Shown piece by piece: positions 46,314-58,702 of a stretch of DNA of 64,000 nt (position 1 is the first letter of the stretch; each line of letters opens with the position of its first letter). Where the stretch lies: contig NZ_PJJL01000073.1 in the NCBI RefSeq assembly GCF_002929505.1, positions 248,001-312,000 on the forward strand. Direction: 5' to 3'. The notes under the pieces were generated by a model. That model was not told where the DNA came from. It ran no database searches and saw only the letters and a program-made list of their open reading frames with translations. The position numbers and the translations under genes are program-made. The DNA comes from Cryobacterium sp. Y57 (GTDB lineage Bacteria > Actinomycetota > Actinomycetes > Actinomycetales > Microbacteriaceae).

Positions 46314-48470
46314 AAAGTGAGAAATCAATGAAGGCGGCCGATCTTCCGTTGCTCTATACCGTCTCGCGCGCGACGATCCATCCCGATGGGTCGCGGGCGG
46401 TATTCTCGCGGGTGAACGCCGACTTCGCAGCGGATGACTACGTCGGCCAGCTCTGGACCGTCGCGCTGGCGGGGGAGCCGGCTCCGCGCCGCATCACCCG
46501 CGGCTTTCGTGACTCGGCACCCCGATTTTCCCCGGATGGCCGCCTGATCGCTTTTCTCAGGGCCGACGCCGGCGGGAGCGCACAGGTGCACGTTGTCGAT
46601 GCGGCCGGGGGCGAGCCCCTGGCAATGACCGACGCGGTTCTCGGCGTGACCGACTTTCGGTGGCATCCACACGGTAGCCGGATCGCCTTCCTGGCTCGGG
46701 TTCCCGAACCCGGACGATACGGTACGGTCGTCGGCTTGTCAGCGGACTCAGAACCGGCCCGCCGCATCGATACCCTGCGTTACCGATCGAACGGGGTCGG
46801 ATACACCAACGACCGGCGCGTGCACGTGTTCCTGGCGGTGGTGCCTGATGTCTGGGGCGAACCGACGCCCGCTCCCGTTCCTGTCACGGCCGATGCACCT
46901 CGCGCTGAGTCCCAAAACCCGCCGGATGCCGGGGAGAATCCCATTCTTCCGGTGCGGGCCAGCCTTTCGTCCGGACTTCCGATCGCGCGGCGGGTAACCG
47001 AGGGGGATTTCGACCACTTCGGCCTGGCCTTTGTCGCTGACGGGTCCAGGCTTCTCACCATCTCGGCGCGTCATACCGGCCGTGACAACGACCTGCGCAG
47101 CGAAGTCATCGAACTCACTCTCAGCCATAACGAAGACGCCGCCCTCGCGGAGAAAATGATCGCTCCGGTTCGTACCGTCGTGCGTTCGGCTGAGAACCTG
47201 AGTATTTCGGCTCTCGCTTATGCCGATGACGGTACTGTCTGGCTGCTCGCCACCGATGTGGGTACGACCGGGCGAGATTTCGTCGGACGGGTAACCGCAC
47301 TCTACCGCAGCGGTTTCCTGATTGATGGTTCAGCGCCGATACGCGTCACCGACCCGTACCAGACCGATCAGGATCTATTCGATCTGGAGGCGACTGGGGA
47401 TATCACTGTGCTGGCGGACGGTTCCGTACTCGTGCTCCGAGGCAGTCGCGGCCGCGTTGATCTGGTGCGGGTGCACCACGATGGGCACCGGGAGCCACTC
47501 GACTGCGGAGCAACCGTCGCGACCGCAGTGGGTACCAACGGCGACTCTGTGGTCGTCGCCGTTCAGACCCCCAGCACGTCCGGTGAGCTCGTTCTCGTGC
47601 ACACGGACCCCCTCGGCACGCCAATGCCGCACACCGAACCCAAACGCCTCACCGATTTCTCCGTGCACCTTCGCTCGACCGGCCTGGCGATGGGCATCGA
47701 ACTCACCATCACCGGGCGAGACGGCTACCCGGTGCACGGCTTTGTGCACACCCCACCGGGGCCGGGGCCGCACCCGGTGCTGCTGACCATCCACGGAGGT
47801 CCGTACGCGCAGTACACCGACGCGCTCCTCGATGAGACCCAGGTCTACGTCGATGCGGGCTACGCGGTCGTTCTCTGCAACCCGCGCGGATCATCCGGTT
47901 ATGGTGAAGCCCATGGGCGCGCCATCCGCCAGCGTATGGGTACCCTGGACCTCGCTGATGTGTTGGACTTTCTCGACGGTGCCCTCGAAGCCGAGCCCGT
48001 CCTCGATGCGCAGCGCGTTGGCATCATGGGTGGGTCCTACGGCGGCTATTTGACGGCCTGGACGATCGCGCACGACCACCGATTTGCCGCCGCCATCGTG
48101 GAACGCGGTTTTCTCGATCCCGACGCATTTGTCGGGACGAGTGACATCGGCGATTTCTTCGGTGACGAGTATGCAGGAACGGATGCTGACCTGGTGCGGA
48201 GCCAAAGTCCGCAGTTCCTGGTCGGCCAGGTGAAAACCCCGACCCTCGTTCTCCATTCCGCGCAGGATCTGCGTTGCCCGTTGTCGCAGGGTGAGCGCTA
48301 CTATACGGCGCTCAAACGCGGCGGAGTTCAAACCGAACTGGTCATCTTTCCGGGGGAGAACCACGACCTCAGTCGTATCGGACGCCCACGGCACCGTTTA
48401 CAACGGTTCGAGATTATTCTGGATTGGTGGGCCCGATTTCTGCCCAGTGCCGCCAATCATAGGAGATTCG

Positions 48471-50876
<2,406 letters not shown>

Positions 50877-50897
50877 TCCAACCGGCACCCCAGCAGG

Positions 50898-52403
50898 CTA
50901 CGCGAGGAGCGCGACCAGCGTGTCGCGGGCACCGACCGTGTGCAGCAGCTCGAGCGCCCGGTCGTAGGCTGCGACAAACGTCGTGTCGTCGACGAGATCG
51001 GCGAACAGGTCGCGGTCGCGCAGGAAGGAATGTCGGTCAGAGGCGAATCCGGCAGCGTTGTTCATAACACGTTCCCTGAGGCGGTCGGCGACCTCGATAG
51101 GCTGGCCCTGCTCATCCGTTCCTTCCGCGTAGCGGGCCCAGCTGGCCACGATCGCCGCTGACAGTTGCACCGAACGGCCCGCCGCAAGCTGGTCGACGAT
51201 CACCGGTACGAGCCACTTCGGGATCCGGTCAGAGGACTCGTTGCAGAGCCGCGCGACGGTGTCGCGTACGCCTGGGTTCGAGAACCGCGCGATGAGCTCG
51301 TCTTTGTAGGCTTCGAGGTCGATGCCGGGCACCGGCTTGAGCGTGGGGGATCCCTCGCGGTCCATGTAGGCGCGAAGGAAGCCGGCGATCAGCGGATCAG
51401 CCGTAGCGTCGTGCACGAGTCGGTAGCCGCACAGGTGTGCAAAGTAGCACAGGCCTTGATGGCTTGCATTCAACAAACGCAGCTTCATCAGCTCGTAGGG
51501 CTCAACGTCGGCGACGAGTTGGGTGCGCACGTGCTCGTACGGTGGTCGACCGTTGGTGAAGGAGTCCTGTAGGACCCATTGGAAGAAGGGCTCGCAGACC
51601 ACGGGCCAGGCGTCCAGCACACCGAAGGTCGCGGCGACGAGTGCGCGATCCTCATCTGTCGTGCTGGGGGTGATGCGGTCGACCATGCTGTTCGGAAAAC
51701 TGACGTGTTCGTCGATCCAGGCGGCCAGTTCGGCGTCGCGGGCGGTCGCGAACGCTATGAAGGTACGGTGGGCAACCTCACCGTTGTTCTGCAGGTTGTC
51801 GCAGGACATGACCGTGAAGGGGGTCACTCCGCGGTCGCGCCGGCGACGCAGAGCCTCAACGGTGATGCCAAAGACTGTGGCTGGTGCGGCGCCGGGCGCC
51901 AGGTCGGCCTGCACCTGTGAGTTGCCGAGGTCGAAAGCCCCGGTCACAGGGTTGATGTTATAGCCGCCCTCGGTCACGGTGAGTGAGACGATCTTTACCT
52001 CGGGGCTAGCCATCCGCTCGATGACAGCATCGATGTCGTCGGGGGCGAACATGAAGTCGATGATCGATCCGATGACGCGGCCCTCCAGGTGCCCGTCGAC
52101 GTGCTTTTCGACCAACGTATAGAGGCCATCCTGAGCGGCTAAGACGTCCCGCATGCGTGCGTCACCGGCCAGCACGCCGACTCCGCAAATGGCCCAATCG
52201 CGGGCCAGACCCTGGCTGAGCAGGTCGTCGATCATGAGTGCTTGATGCGCCCGGTGAAACCCGCCGACACCGAAGTGCATGATGCCCGCCGTCAATCCGG
52301 TGCGGTCGTAGGACGGAACGCGCACGGTGGCGGCGAGGGCGGGTAGGGACTCCGTAGTGAGGGTGAGGCCGGTGAAAAAAGGGGGAGTGGTGAGCGTGGT
52401 CAT
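50898..52403 (-). CDS. Mannitol 2-dehydrogenase family polyol dehydrogenase
   Basis: The 501-residue protein has an N-terminal NAD-binding domain (MHFGVGGFHRAHQALM) and the polyol-specific long-chain dehydrogenase catalytic motif MKLRLLNASHQ, containing Lys, Asn and His. It should oxidise a sugar alcohol such as mannitol or arabitol. It lies 7 bases after the MFS gene on the same strand, and the two form a probable operon under the divergent DeoR gene. Confidence 0.9.
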   Translation of the reverse strand: MTTLTTPPFFTGLTLTTESLPALAATVRVPSYDRTGLTAGIMHFGVGGFHRAHQALMIDDLLSQGLARDWAICGVGVLAGDARMRDVLAAQDGLYTLVEKHVDGHLEGRVIGSIIDFMFAPDDIDAVIERMASPEVKIVSLTVTEGGYNINPVTGAFDLGNSQVQADLAPGAAPATVFGITVEALRRRRDRGVTPFTVMSCDNLQNNGEVAHRTFIAFATARDAELAAWIDEHVSFPNSMVDRITPSTTDEDRALVAATFGVLDAWPVVCEPFFQWVLQDSFTNGRPPYEHVRTQLVADVEPYELMKLRLLNASHQGLCYFAHLCGYRLVHDATADPLIAGFLRAYMDREGSPTLKPVPGIDLEAYKDELIARFSNPGVRDTVARLCNESSDRIPKWLVPVIVDQLAAGRSVQLSAAIVASWARYAEGTDEQGQPIEVADRLRERVMNNAAGFASDRHSFLRDRDLFADLVDDTTFVAAYDRALELLHTVGARDTLVALLA

Positions 52404-52410
52404 GTGGGTC

Positions 52411-53781
52411 TCAATTCAATCGAGCGTCATCAAATGGAATGCGAGCGGGCACACCGTGGAAGCCGGGCTGCGTTCCCCGCAAGACGGAGGCCATCACAGC
52501 GGCCACAAGGTACAGCGCGGCAAAGAGCACCACGAGTCCGAGTGCGCCGAGGGTGCCGTAGAGCAGTGCCACGAGGAGCGGGCCAGCAAATACGGCCGCG
52601 CCGATACCGAGGTTGCAGGAGCTCATTGCCGCCCCGGGCTGCTGCGGGGCGAGCGACACGGCGATCGCAGACAGTGGCACAAACCCGGCCAGGCCGATTC
52701 CAAAAATCGCCCCGACGATGAGGGTGAGGCCGTAGGCGAACGGCCAGCCCTGACCGATGGCGTAGACGGGAACGACGTAGAGGCCGATCATGGACACGGC
52801 GCAGAGCACGGCGCCGAACCAGGTGACGGTGCGGCTCCAGCCGAAGCGGTCACCGAGCGCACCGAAGACGAGGTTGAAGGGGATGTTCACCGCGTAGATC
52901 ACGGTGGTGAGAATCAGGAATTGGCCGATCGACCAGCCGAACCGGTCCACGAACAGGGCTGGGAAGAAGATTGCCATGCCGTAGGTGGGGATCGAGTTGA
53001 TCATGCGGGTGAGCATGACGAGCAGCACCCTCGGTTTAGTGGCGAGAAGTTTGAGCCCATAGGACAGGACTGTGACGACCTCCGAAGGATTGTCGACGAG
53101 GGGCTTGCGACCGACCTTATCCTTGACGCCGACAAAGGCGACGACGGCCCCGCTGACGACGAGCACGAGGGAGACCCAGAGGGTTTGATACATCGAGAGA
53201 TGGAAGATATCGAGGGCACCGGTCGCAACGAGCGCGCCGAGGGTGGGAAGCCCGGCGGTGAACGCCACGTAGAACCAGCCGATGGAGCTTGCGAGGTGCC
53301 TGGGGTTGGCTGTTGCGGTGATCCAGACCAGGAACCCGTAGGCGAAAAAGGGGTAGCCAAAGCCGCGCAGGCCGTAGGTGACGAAGATCAGCATGACGTT
53401 GCTCGAGGTGAGTGCGACGGTGAGAAAAAGCAGGTTGAAGACGACCCAGATGCCCGCGCCGATCATCATGACGCGGCGCGGGCCCCAGAGGTCAGAGAGA
53501 GCGGCAGAGAGGAAGGCGGCGGTGGCGACGGCCACGCCGTAGACGGTGACAAGCGTACCGACGAGGGGGATGCTGAAGCCGTGGTCGCCGGTGAGGAATG
53601 GCGCAAGAATGTTGGTCTCGACACCGTCACCGATCATGAACAGCGCCAGTCCGATGTAGCCCCAGAGCAGTGGGCGGGGGAGTCCGAGTCGGTCGAGCAG
53701 CCTGGGCCGGGCGAGGCCGCCGGTCATGCCTGCTGGGTTGCTTGGGTGGGTGCCTGGGTGGGTGAGAGCCTGAGGTGCCAT
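52411..53781 (-). CDS. MFS polyol transporter
   Basis: The 456-residue protein has about 12 membrane helices. The MFS pattern GDGVETN in helix 1 and LWGPRRVMMIG in the second loop fit the polyol/sugar-alcohol permeases (RbtT/DalT-like). A 12-base repeat at the DNA level makes THPGTHPS in the first residues. ATG 53779-53781 has AAGGAC upstream; a later ATG is possible. It is cotranscribed with the dehydrogenase. Confidence 0.85.
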   Translation of the reverse strand: MAPQALTHPGTHPSNPAGMTGGLARPRLLDRLGLPRPLLWGYIGLALFMIGDGVETNILAPFLTGDHGFSIPLVGTLVTVYGVAVATAAFLSAALSDLWGPRRVMMIGAGIWVVFNLLFLTVALTSSNVMLIFVTYGLRGFGYPFFAYGFLVWITATANPRHLASSIGWFYVAFTAGLPTLGALVATGALDIFHLSMYQTLWVSLVLVVSGAVVAFVGVKDKVGRKPLVDNPSEVVTVLSYGLKLLATKPRVLLVMLTRMINSIPTYGMAIFFPALFVDRFGWSIGQFLILTTVIYAVNIPFNLVFGALGDRFGWSRTVTWFGAVLCAVSMIGLYVVPVYAIGQGWPFAYGLTLIVGAIFGIGLAGFVPLSAIAVSLAPQQPGAAMSSCNLGIGAAVFAGPLLVALLYGTLGALGLVVLFAALYLVAAVMASVLRGTQPGFHGVPARIPFDDARLN

Positions 53782-53846
53782 TCTTCGCGTCCTTACGATG
53801 GTCCAGAGATCGAGCGCCCCAAAACTAACACACAGTCTCACTTATT

Positions 53847-53863
53847 TAACATGCAGCCTGTTA
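53847..53863. promoter_or_regulatory. Inverted repeat between MFS and DeoR genes (operator candidate)
   Basis: TAACA and TGTTA arms are separated by 7 bases; a further TTTAACA word lies at 53889-53895, about 44 bases (four helical turns) from the first. This fits a DeoR-type operator for the divergent promoters. Confidence 0.45.
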
Positions 53864-53913
53864 TGAGTCAGGTAATTGAACACATCGATTTAACAATACG
53901 CCTCAAGGCATCT

Positions 53914-54771
53914 ATGCTGGCGATCATGAAGTTTGCCGACGTCACCGACGACGATTCCCTCACGCGCGATTCCCTCACGCGCGACGGCCTCACCGGTCCG
54001 GTGCGGCGAAGTGAGCTGGTGCGCCACATCGAGGCGAACGGTCCCGTGCGACTGGAAAAGCTTGTCGAGACCTTCCGTGTCAGCGCCATGACTATTCACC
54101 GCGACCTTAATCTCCTGTCCCGCGAGGGACTCATCGAACGCGTGCGGGGCGGAGCGCGTGCAAAGCCGCATCCGTTTGCCGAGCAGGATGTCCGCCTGCG
54201 CCGGGCCACGCGAGTCGGCCTCAAGAAGGCTCTCGCCGCAGAGGCAGCCCTGCTGATCCGGACCGGCGATGTTGTCGCCTTCGATGACTCAACTACGGTC
54301 GCAGCCATGCTCGCTTACCTCGCAGAGCGCGCCCCGAGCGCGGTGGTTACCCACGCGCTTGGGCTGATGCGCGAACTGACGCTGATGCATCCGCAGATCT
54401 CGCTTGTGGGCCTCGGCGGACAATACATGCATGAGACAGACTCGTTTCTCGGCGCCATCGTGGTCGAACAGCTCAGTCGGGTCTCTACCGACGTGGTTTT
54501 CGTGTCGACGACGGCATTGAAGAATGATGCTCTCTTTCACCCGGATGCCGCGGCCGCTGAAACGAAGCGAGCGTTGCTCGCTCGGGCCGACCGCAAGGTT
54601 CTGCTGCTGGACGACAGCAAGTTCGAAGCCAAGGGGCTGTACCACGTGGCCGACCTGGCCGACTTCGATGACGTGATCGTCAATGCCGAACTCGCACCGG
54701 AGCTTCGTGAGCACCTCGACACACTCGGTCTACGCGTGCACTACGTATCGACCCCGCTGGCCGAATTTTAG
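53914..54771 (+). CDS. DeoR/GlpR-family transcriptional regulator
   Basis: The 285-residue protein has an N-terminal winged helix (RRSELVRHIEANGPVRLEKLVETFRVSAMTIHRDLNLL) and a C-terminal DeoR sugar-phosphate-binding domain (FDDSTTVAAML, GGQYMHETDSF, VLLLDDSKF). It probably represses the divergent polyol transporter and dehydrogenase until a phosphorylated sugar binds. A 15-bp repeat in the N-terminus encodes three SLTRD-like units. ATG 53914 has CAAGGC upstream; ATG 53926 is also possible. Confidence 0.88.
   Translation: MLAIMKFADVTDDDSLTRDSLTRDGLTGPVRRSELVRHIEANGPVRLEKLVETFRVSAMTIHRDLNLLSREGLIERVRGGARAKPHPFAEQDVRLRRATRVGLKKALAAEAALLIRTGDVVAFDDSTTVAAMLAYLAERAPSAVVTHALGLMRELTLMHPQISLVGLGGQYMHETDSFLGAIVVEQLSRVSTDVVFVSTTALKNDALFHPDAAAAETKRALLARADRKVLLLDDSKFEAKGLYHVADLADFDDVIVNAELAPELREHLDTLGLRVHYVSTPLAEF
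53953..53997. repeat. 15-bp tandem repeat inside DeoR gene, 3 copies
   Basis: GATTCCCTCACGCGC occurs exactly twice (53953 and 53968), with a third, degenerate copy at 53983. It encodes five-residue units in frame upstream of the DNA-binding helix. Confidence 0.85.
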
Positions 54772-54856
54772 ACGGGCCCAGCCGCCTCGAGCCAGACCGG
54801 CGAGTACAGTCGGCGCGCAGCAATAAACCGATTTTACAGCGTTCACCATATGACCG

Positions 54857-54870
54857 ATAATGCACATTAT
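54857..54870. promoter_or_regulatory. Palindrome upstream of aldo/keto reductase gene
   Basis: ATAATG and CATTAT form perfect 6-base arms around CA. A second small palindrome CGATAATCG lies at 54881-54889. Both sit in the AT-rich 170-base gap and could bind a regulator. Confidence 0.4.
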
Positions 54871-54944
54871 GTCAATAAAGCGATAATCGTTTACCACAGT
54901 TGTTGTTGTTACCCGTCTGCACCCAGACTGGAGGCATGAAGACA

Positions 54945-55865
54945 ATGACGTTGCCCAATACCCACCTGGAAGTCTCGAACATCGTTCTCGGGCTGATGCG
55001 AATCGTTCCTCTCGGCGCCGAAGAGATCCGATCCTTGGTTGGGGCCTCCCGAGACGCCGGCATAAACTTCTTCGATCACGCCGACGTGTATGGCAGCACC
55101 CCCCACGAATGCGAGCGTCGCTTTGGGGACGCGGTGACGTTTTCGGCAGAAGATCGGGCACGAGTGGCCATCCAATCAAAAGTCGGCATTCAATCCGGCT
55201 TCTGGGACTTCTCCAAGGAGCACATCCTTGAATCCGTCGATGAATCGCTCACCGCGTTGAAGACCGACTATCTCGACACGCTGCTCCTGCACCGCCCGGA
55301 CGCCCTCGTGGAACCCGACGAGGTCGCCGAGGCTTTCAACGTCTTGCACGATGCGGGAAAAGTGCTCAATTTCGGCGTGAGCAATCATACCCCGGGGCAG
55401 GTCGAGCTGCTGAAACGTTCGGTGGCCCAGCCGCTCATCGTGAACCAGGTGCAGCTCAGCATCACGCACGCGCCACTTATCGCCGCCGGTATGTCGGCCA
55501 ACATGGCCGGCCTCGACCAGTCCATTGACCGGGACAACGGCATTCTCGATTACTGCCGACTCAACAACATCACACTGCAGGCATGGTCGCCGTTTCAGAA
55601 GGGCTTCTTCGATGGTATATTTCTGAACGATCGAGAAAACTACTCCGCGTTGAACGATGTCATCTATGACCTTTCTCGAACCTATGGCGCTCCCCCGGCT
55701 GCCATCGCCATCGCCTGGATCACCCGTCATCCTGCCCACATGCAGGTAGTGCTCGGTACGACCAGCGTGCAGCACCTTCTCGATTCGGCCGTGGGATCTG
55801 ATATCACTCTTACTCGGGAAGAATGGTATCGACTCTTCACTGCTGCTGGACATATCTTGCCGTAG
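54945..55865 (+). CDS. Aldo/keto reductase
   Basis: The 306-residue TIM-barrel oxidoreductase has the family blocks GINFFDHADVYG (Asp and Tyr of the active site), SKVGIQ (Lys) and LLLHRPDAL (His), with the cofactor loop GTTSVQHLL near the end. It should reduce a carbonyl substrate with NADPH. GGAGG at 54930-54934 suits ATG 54945 (10 bases) better than ATG 54936, which would be only 1 base away. It is separate from the polyol operon but near it. Confidence 0.88.
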   Translation: MTLPNTHLEVSNIVLGLMRIVPLGAEEIRSLVGASRDAGINFFDHADVYGSTPHECERRFGDAVTFSAEDRARVAIQSKVGIQSGFWDFSKEHILESVDESLTALKTDYLDTLLLHRPDALVEPDEVAEAFNVLHDAGKVLNFGVSNHTPGQVELLKRSVAQPLIVNQVQLSITHAPLIAAGMSANMAGLDQSIDRDNGILDYCRLNNITLQAWSPFQKGFFDGIFLNDRENYSALNDVIYDLSRTYGAPPAAIAIAWITRHPAHMQVVLGTTSVQHLLDSAVGSDITLTREEWYRLFTAAGHILP

Positions 55866-55893
55866 TCCAGCCCCAGAAACCTTTGGCGGAAAA

Positions 55894-57792
55894 ATGGATG
55901 TTTCACTCGCTCTGCTCACTCTCGTCGTGGTTGTCTGCGCCGCCAGTGCCCTCGCGAGACGCTTGAACGTGTCTGTTCCGCTGCTGCTGGTGGTTGTCGG
56001 TGTCGTCGGCTCGTACCTGCCGTTTATTCCGGCGATAACGCTGGATCCAGAACTGGTGTTGGTGGGGATTCTTCCTCCGCTGCTGTACGCAGCCGCCATC
56101 CGTACCTCCCTGGTCGAGTTCCGCACCAACCTGCGCTCTATCGGCCTGCTGTCGGTCGGTTATGTCATTTTCGGTACCGTGGCCATCGGCCTGATCGTCT
56201 GGTGGCTGATCCCGGAAATTCCGCTGGCAGCGGCGTTCGCCCTGGGGGCGGTGGTGGCTCCCCCGGATGCGGTGGCGGCGACTACCATCGCCCGCCGAGT
56301 TGGGCTCCCGCGCCGGGTAGTGAGTCTTCTCGAAGGTGAGTCGCTCGTCAACGATGCGACCGCTCTGGTACTTCTTCGCACGGCGATCGTTGCCATTGGT
56401 GGCAGCGTCACCGTCTGGCAAGTAGCGTCGGATCTTGCTTTTGCTGCCGTTGGCGGTGTCGTGATCGGCCTGATCGCTGCCTGGCTCCTGTTGCAGATCC
56501 GAAAACGCGTGCGCAATGTAGCCATAAACACGTCCATGTCGCTTGCAGCCCCGTTCGTCGCCTACATTCCAGCCGAGGAGATCAACGCATCTGGCGTGTT
56601 GGCTGTCGTTGTGGCTGGCCTGGTGATCGGTACCAAGACGCCCGCTATGCCGGGCGGCGCGTCGCGATTGAGCCAGCGCAGCAACTGGGCCACGGTGCAG
56701 TTCCTGCTCGAGAACTCTGTTTTCCTGCTGATCGGGTTACAGGTGCGATCGATCATTGAAGCGACCTCCGGCGACTCGCTCGGTGCCGGGCGCATTTGGG
56801 GTGCCTGCGCCGTCATACTCGTCGCGGTTCTCTTGTTGCGCCCGATTTGGGTGTTCCCGGCGATTTATCTTCCTCGCCTGTTCCCTAAAATTCGAAAGGC
56901 CGACCCCGCACCACCCTGGCAGTTGCCCGCCATCGTGTCGTGGGCTGGCATGCGCGGTGTGGTCACGCTGGCTGCCGTGTTCGCCCTCCCCGAAGACGTC
57001 GCACACCGTCCCGTCCTCGTTCTCGCGGCCCTGGGGGTGGTGGCGGGAACCTTGGTCGTGCAGGGCCTGAGCCTGCCGTGGCTGGTTCGTATCCTGGGGG
57101 TACGTGGTCCAGATACCAAAGCGGATGCGCTCAGTCAGGCCGCGCTCATGGATCAGGCCACCGCCGCGGGGATCGCAAAGCTGCGCCGGCACGCTCGGCC
57201 AGACGATCCACCGGAGGTACTCGACATGCTCGAACGCCGCACACAGGAACGCAACCGTGCGGCCTGGGAGCGTCTCGGACGTTCGGAGCTTGCGGACCGC
57301 ACTCCCAGTAAGCGCTATGTACAGTTGCGGCTGGCCATGCTCGATGCTGAGCGCGCCAAGGTTCTGAAACTGCGCCATTCGGGCGAATATGCCCACGAGG
57401 TAATCAGCGAAGTGCTGGAGATGCTCGATGTTGAGGAATCTATGTTGGATACCTCGTCTGACGACCTGAGTATCGACTTCAGCAGCGAAACCCATCCCTC
57501 GACCAAGCCCGACACCTCTGGAATACCTCTGGGCGCCGGCGGCTGCGAGCACTTACGCGCCGTCGGTGAGCATCCGGTACAGCCGGATGCGGAATGCAAC
57601 GACTGTGTGCGCGAGGGCACCAGCCCGGTGCACCTTCGGATGTGCCTTATCTGCGGCAACGTGGGGTGCTGCGATTCATCCGTCGGTCAGCACGCGACCA
57701 GGCATTTCCAAGAATTCGGCCACCCCATCATGTGCAGCGCTGAGCCGCGGGAATTGTGGCGTTGGTGTTACGTTGACGAACTCCTCGGTTAG
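55894..57792 (+). CDS. Na+/H+ antiporter (CPA1/NhaP) fused to UBP-type zinc finger
   Basis: The 632-residue protein has about 12 membrane helices with the CPA1 motifs APPDAVAATT and ESLVNDATALV. It is followed by a cytosolic helical part and a C-terminal zinc finger with CxxC and histidines (residues about 549-632: CEHL, CNDC, CLICG, CCDSS, HATRHF, HPIMCS) typical of UBP ubiquitin-binding fingers. The antiporter exchanges Na+ or K+ for protons. The purpose of the zinc finger is unknown; bacteria have no ubiquitin. GGCGGA precedes ATG 55894. Confidence 0.88.
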   Translation: MDVSLALLTLVVVVCAASALARRLNVSVPLLLVVVGVVGSYLPFIPAITLDPELVLVGILPPLLYAAAIRTSLVEFRTNLRSIGLLSVGYVIFGTVAIGLIVWWLIPEIPLAAAFALGAVVAPPDAVAATTIARRVGLPRRVVSLLEGESLVNDATALVLLRTAIVAIGGSVTVWQVASDLAFAAVGGVVIGLIAAWLLLQIRKRVRNVAINTSMSLAAPFVAYIPAEEINASGVLAVVVAGLVIGTKTPAMPGGASRLSQRSNWATVQFLLENSVFLLIGLQVRSIIEATSGDSLGAGRIWGACAVILVAVLLLRPIWVFPAIYLPRLFPKIRKADPAPPWQLPAIVSWAGMRGVVTLAAVFALPEDVAHRPVLVLAALGVVAGTLVVQGLSLPWLVRILGVRGPDTKADALSQAALMDQATAAGIAKLRRHARPDDPPEVLDMLERRTQERNRAAWERLGRSELADRTPSKRYVQLRLAMLDAERAKVLKLRHSGEYAHEVISEVLEMLDVEESMLDTSSDDLSIDFSSETHPSTKPDTSGIPLGAGGCEHLRAVGEHPVQPDAECNDCVREGTSPVHLRMCLICGNVGCCDSSVGQHATRHFQEFGHPIMCSAEPRELWRWCYVDELLG

Positions 57793-57931
57793 CGAGTGTT
57801 CGTCGACACGCCTATGACTCACCGTAGATCCTCCCCGCAGACCCGCATCCTGAGCTGGTACTGCTGTTCTGGCACGTCGACGTCCCAGATTCACGGAACG
57901 GCGTGGGCGAGCGCTGCTCAGCGGGAGTGGA

Positions 57932-57937
57932 TACGCT
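57932..57937 (+). promoter_or_regulatory. -10 box of 3-methyladenine glycosylase gene, leaderless promoter
   Basis: TACGCT is followed by 6 nt and ATG 57944. Confidence 0.5.
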
Positions 57938-57943
57938 GACCAG

Positions 57944-58648
57944 ATGAGCGTTCTCACTGGGTTTCATGTAGCGGACCGAGGGTTCTTTTCCCGCGAGGTG
58001 CTCGATGTTGCGCCAGAAATTCTCGGCTGCATCCTTCAACACACCGATGACGATGGCACTGTGGCCATTCGAATTACCGAGGTTGAAGCGTATGCGGGGG
58101 AACGCGATCCCGGCGCGCACAGTTATCGGGGCAAGACGAATCGGAATAGGACAATGTTCGGCCCCGCCGGCCACCTGTACTGCTACTTCACCTACGGAAT
58201 GCACCACGCTCTCAACCTCGTCGCCGGACAACCCGGCCAGCCATACGGTTGTCTCATTAGGGCGGGAGACGTGATAGGAGGTTCCGACATCGCCCGAGTC
58301 CGGCGAGAAAGCAAGCCACGAAAAGTTCCTCTCCTGGATAGGAGTTTGGCGCGAGGCCCCGGCTGCGTTGCCCAAAGTTTCGGAGCAACCCTGGACAACG
58401 ACGGTGACGATCTTTTCGGCGGTCAGTGGAAGTTCTTCATTCCGGATGACGGTGTGGTTTTACCGCACCAAACCGGCCCCCGCGTTGGCGTCAGCGGGCC
58501 CGGCGGAGATGCGACCAACTTCCCGTGGCGGTATTGGTTAGCCGATGCGTCATCCGTCTCGACCTACAAACCAGCGAAGTTCCGCGGTTCGACCGGGTCC
58601 CCCCGTACCATCGTTTCAGCGTTTTCTCAGCGAACCTCGATTGTCTAA
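57944..58648 (+). CDS. 3-methyladenine DNA glycosylase (AAG/Mpg family)
   Basis: The 234-residue enzyme excises alkylated purines from DNA. It has the family catalytic-site motif ITEVEAYAGERDPG, HSYRGKTNRNRTMFG, GHLYCYFTYGMHHALN and RGPGCVAQSFG. The last 35 residues, after WRYWLADA, are longer than in typical members. It is a single gene with its own promoter, 151 bases after the antiporter gene. Confidence 0.92.
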   Translation: MSVLTGFHVADRGFFSREVLDVAPEILGCILQHTDDDGTVAIRITEVEAYAGERDPGAHSYRGKTNRNRTMFGPAGHLYCYFTYGMHHALNLVAGQPGQPYGCLIRAGDVIGGSDIARVRRESKPRKVPLLDRSLARGPGCVAQSFGATLDNDGDDLFGGQWKFFIPDDGVVLPHQTGPRVGVSGPGGDATNFPWRYWLADASSVSTYKPAKFRGSTGSPRTIVSAFSQRTSIV

Positions 58649-58702
58649 GACGCACAAACTCCGTTACCTCCAACGAACCATCAACGATTGCGAGGAGAGA
58701 AC

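Noticed and set aside
52327-53913. Long open frame on the plus strand leading into the DeoR gene
   Set aside because: Its Glu/Gly/His-rich sequence is antisense to the dehydrogenase and MFS genes and has no recognisable domain; the DeoR protein starts at 53914.
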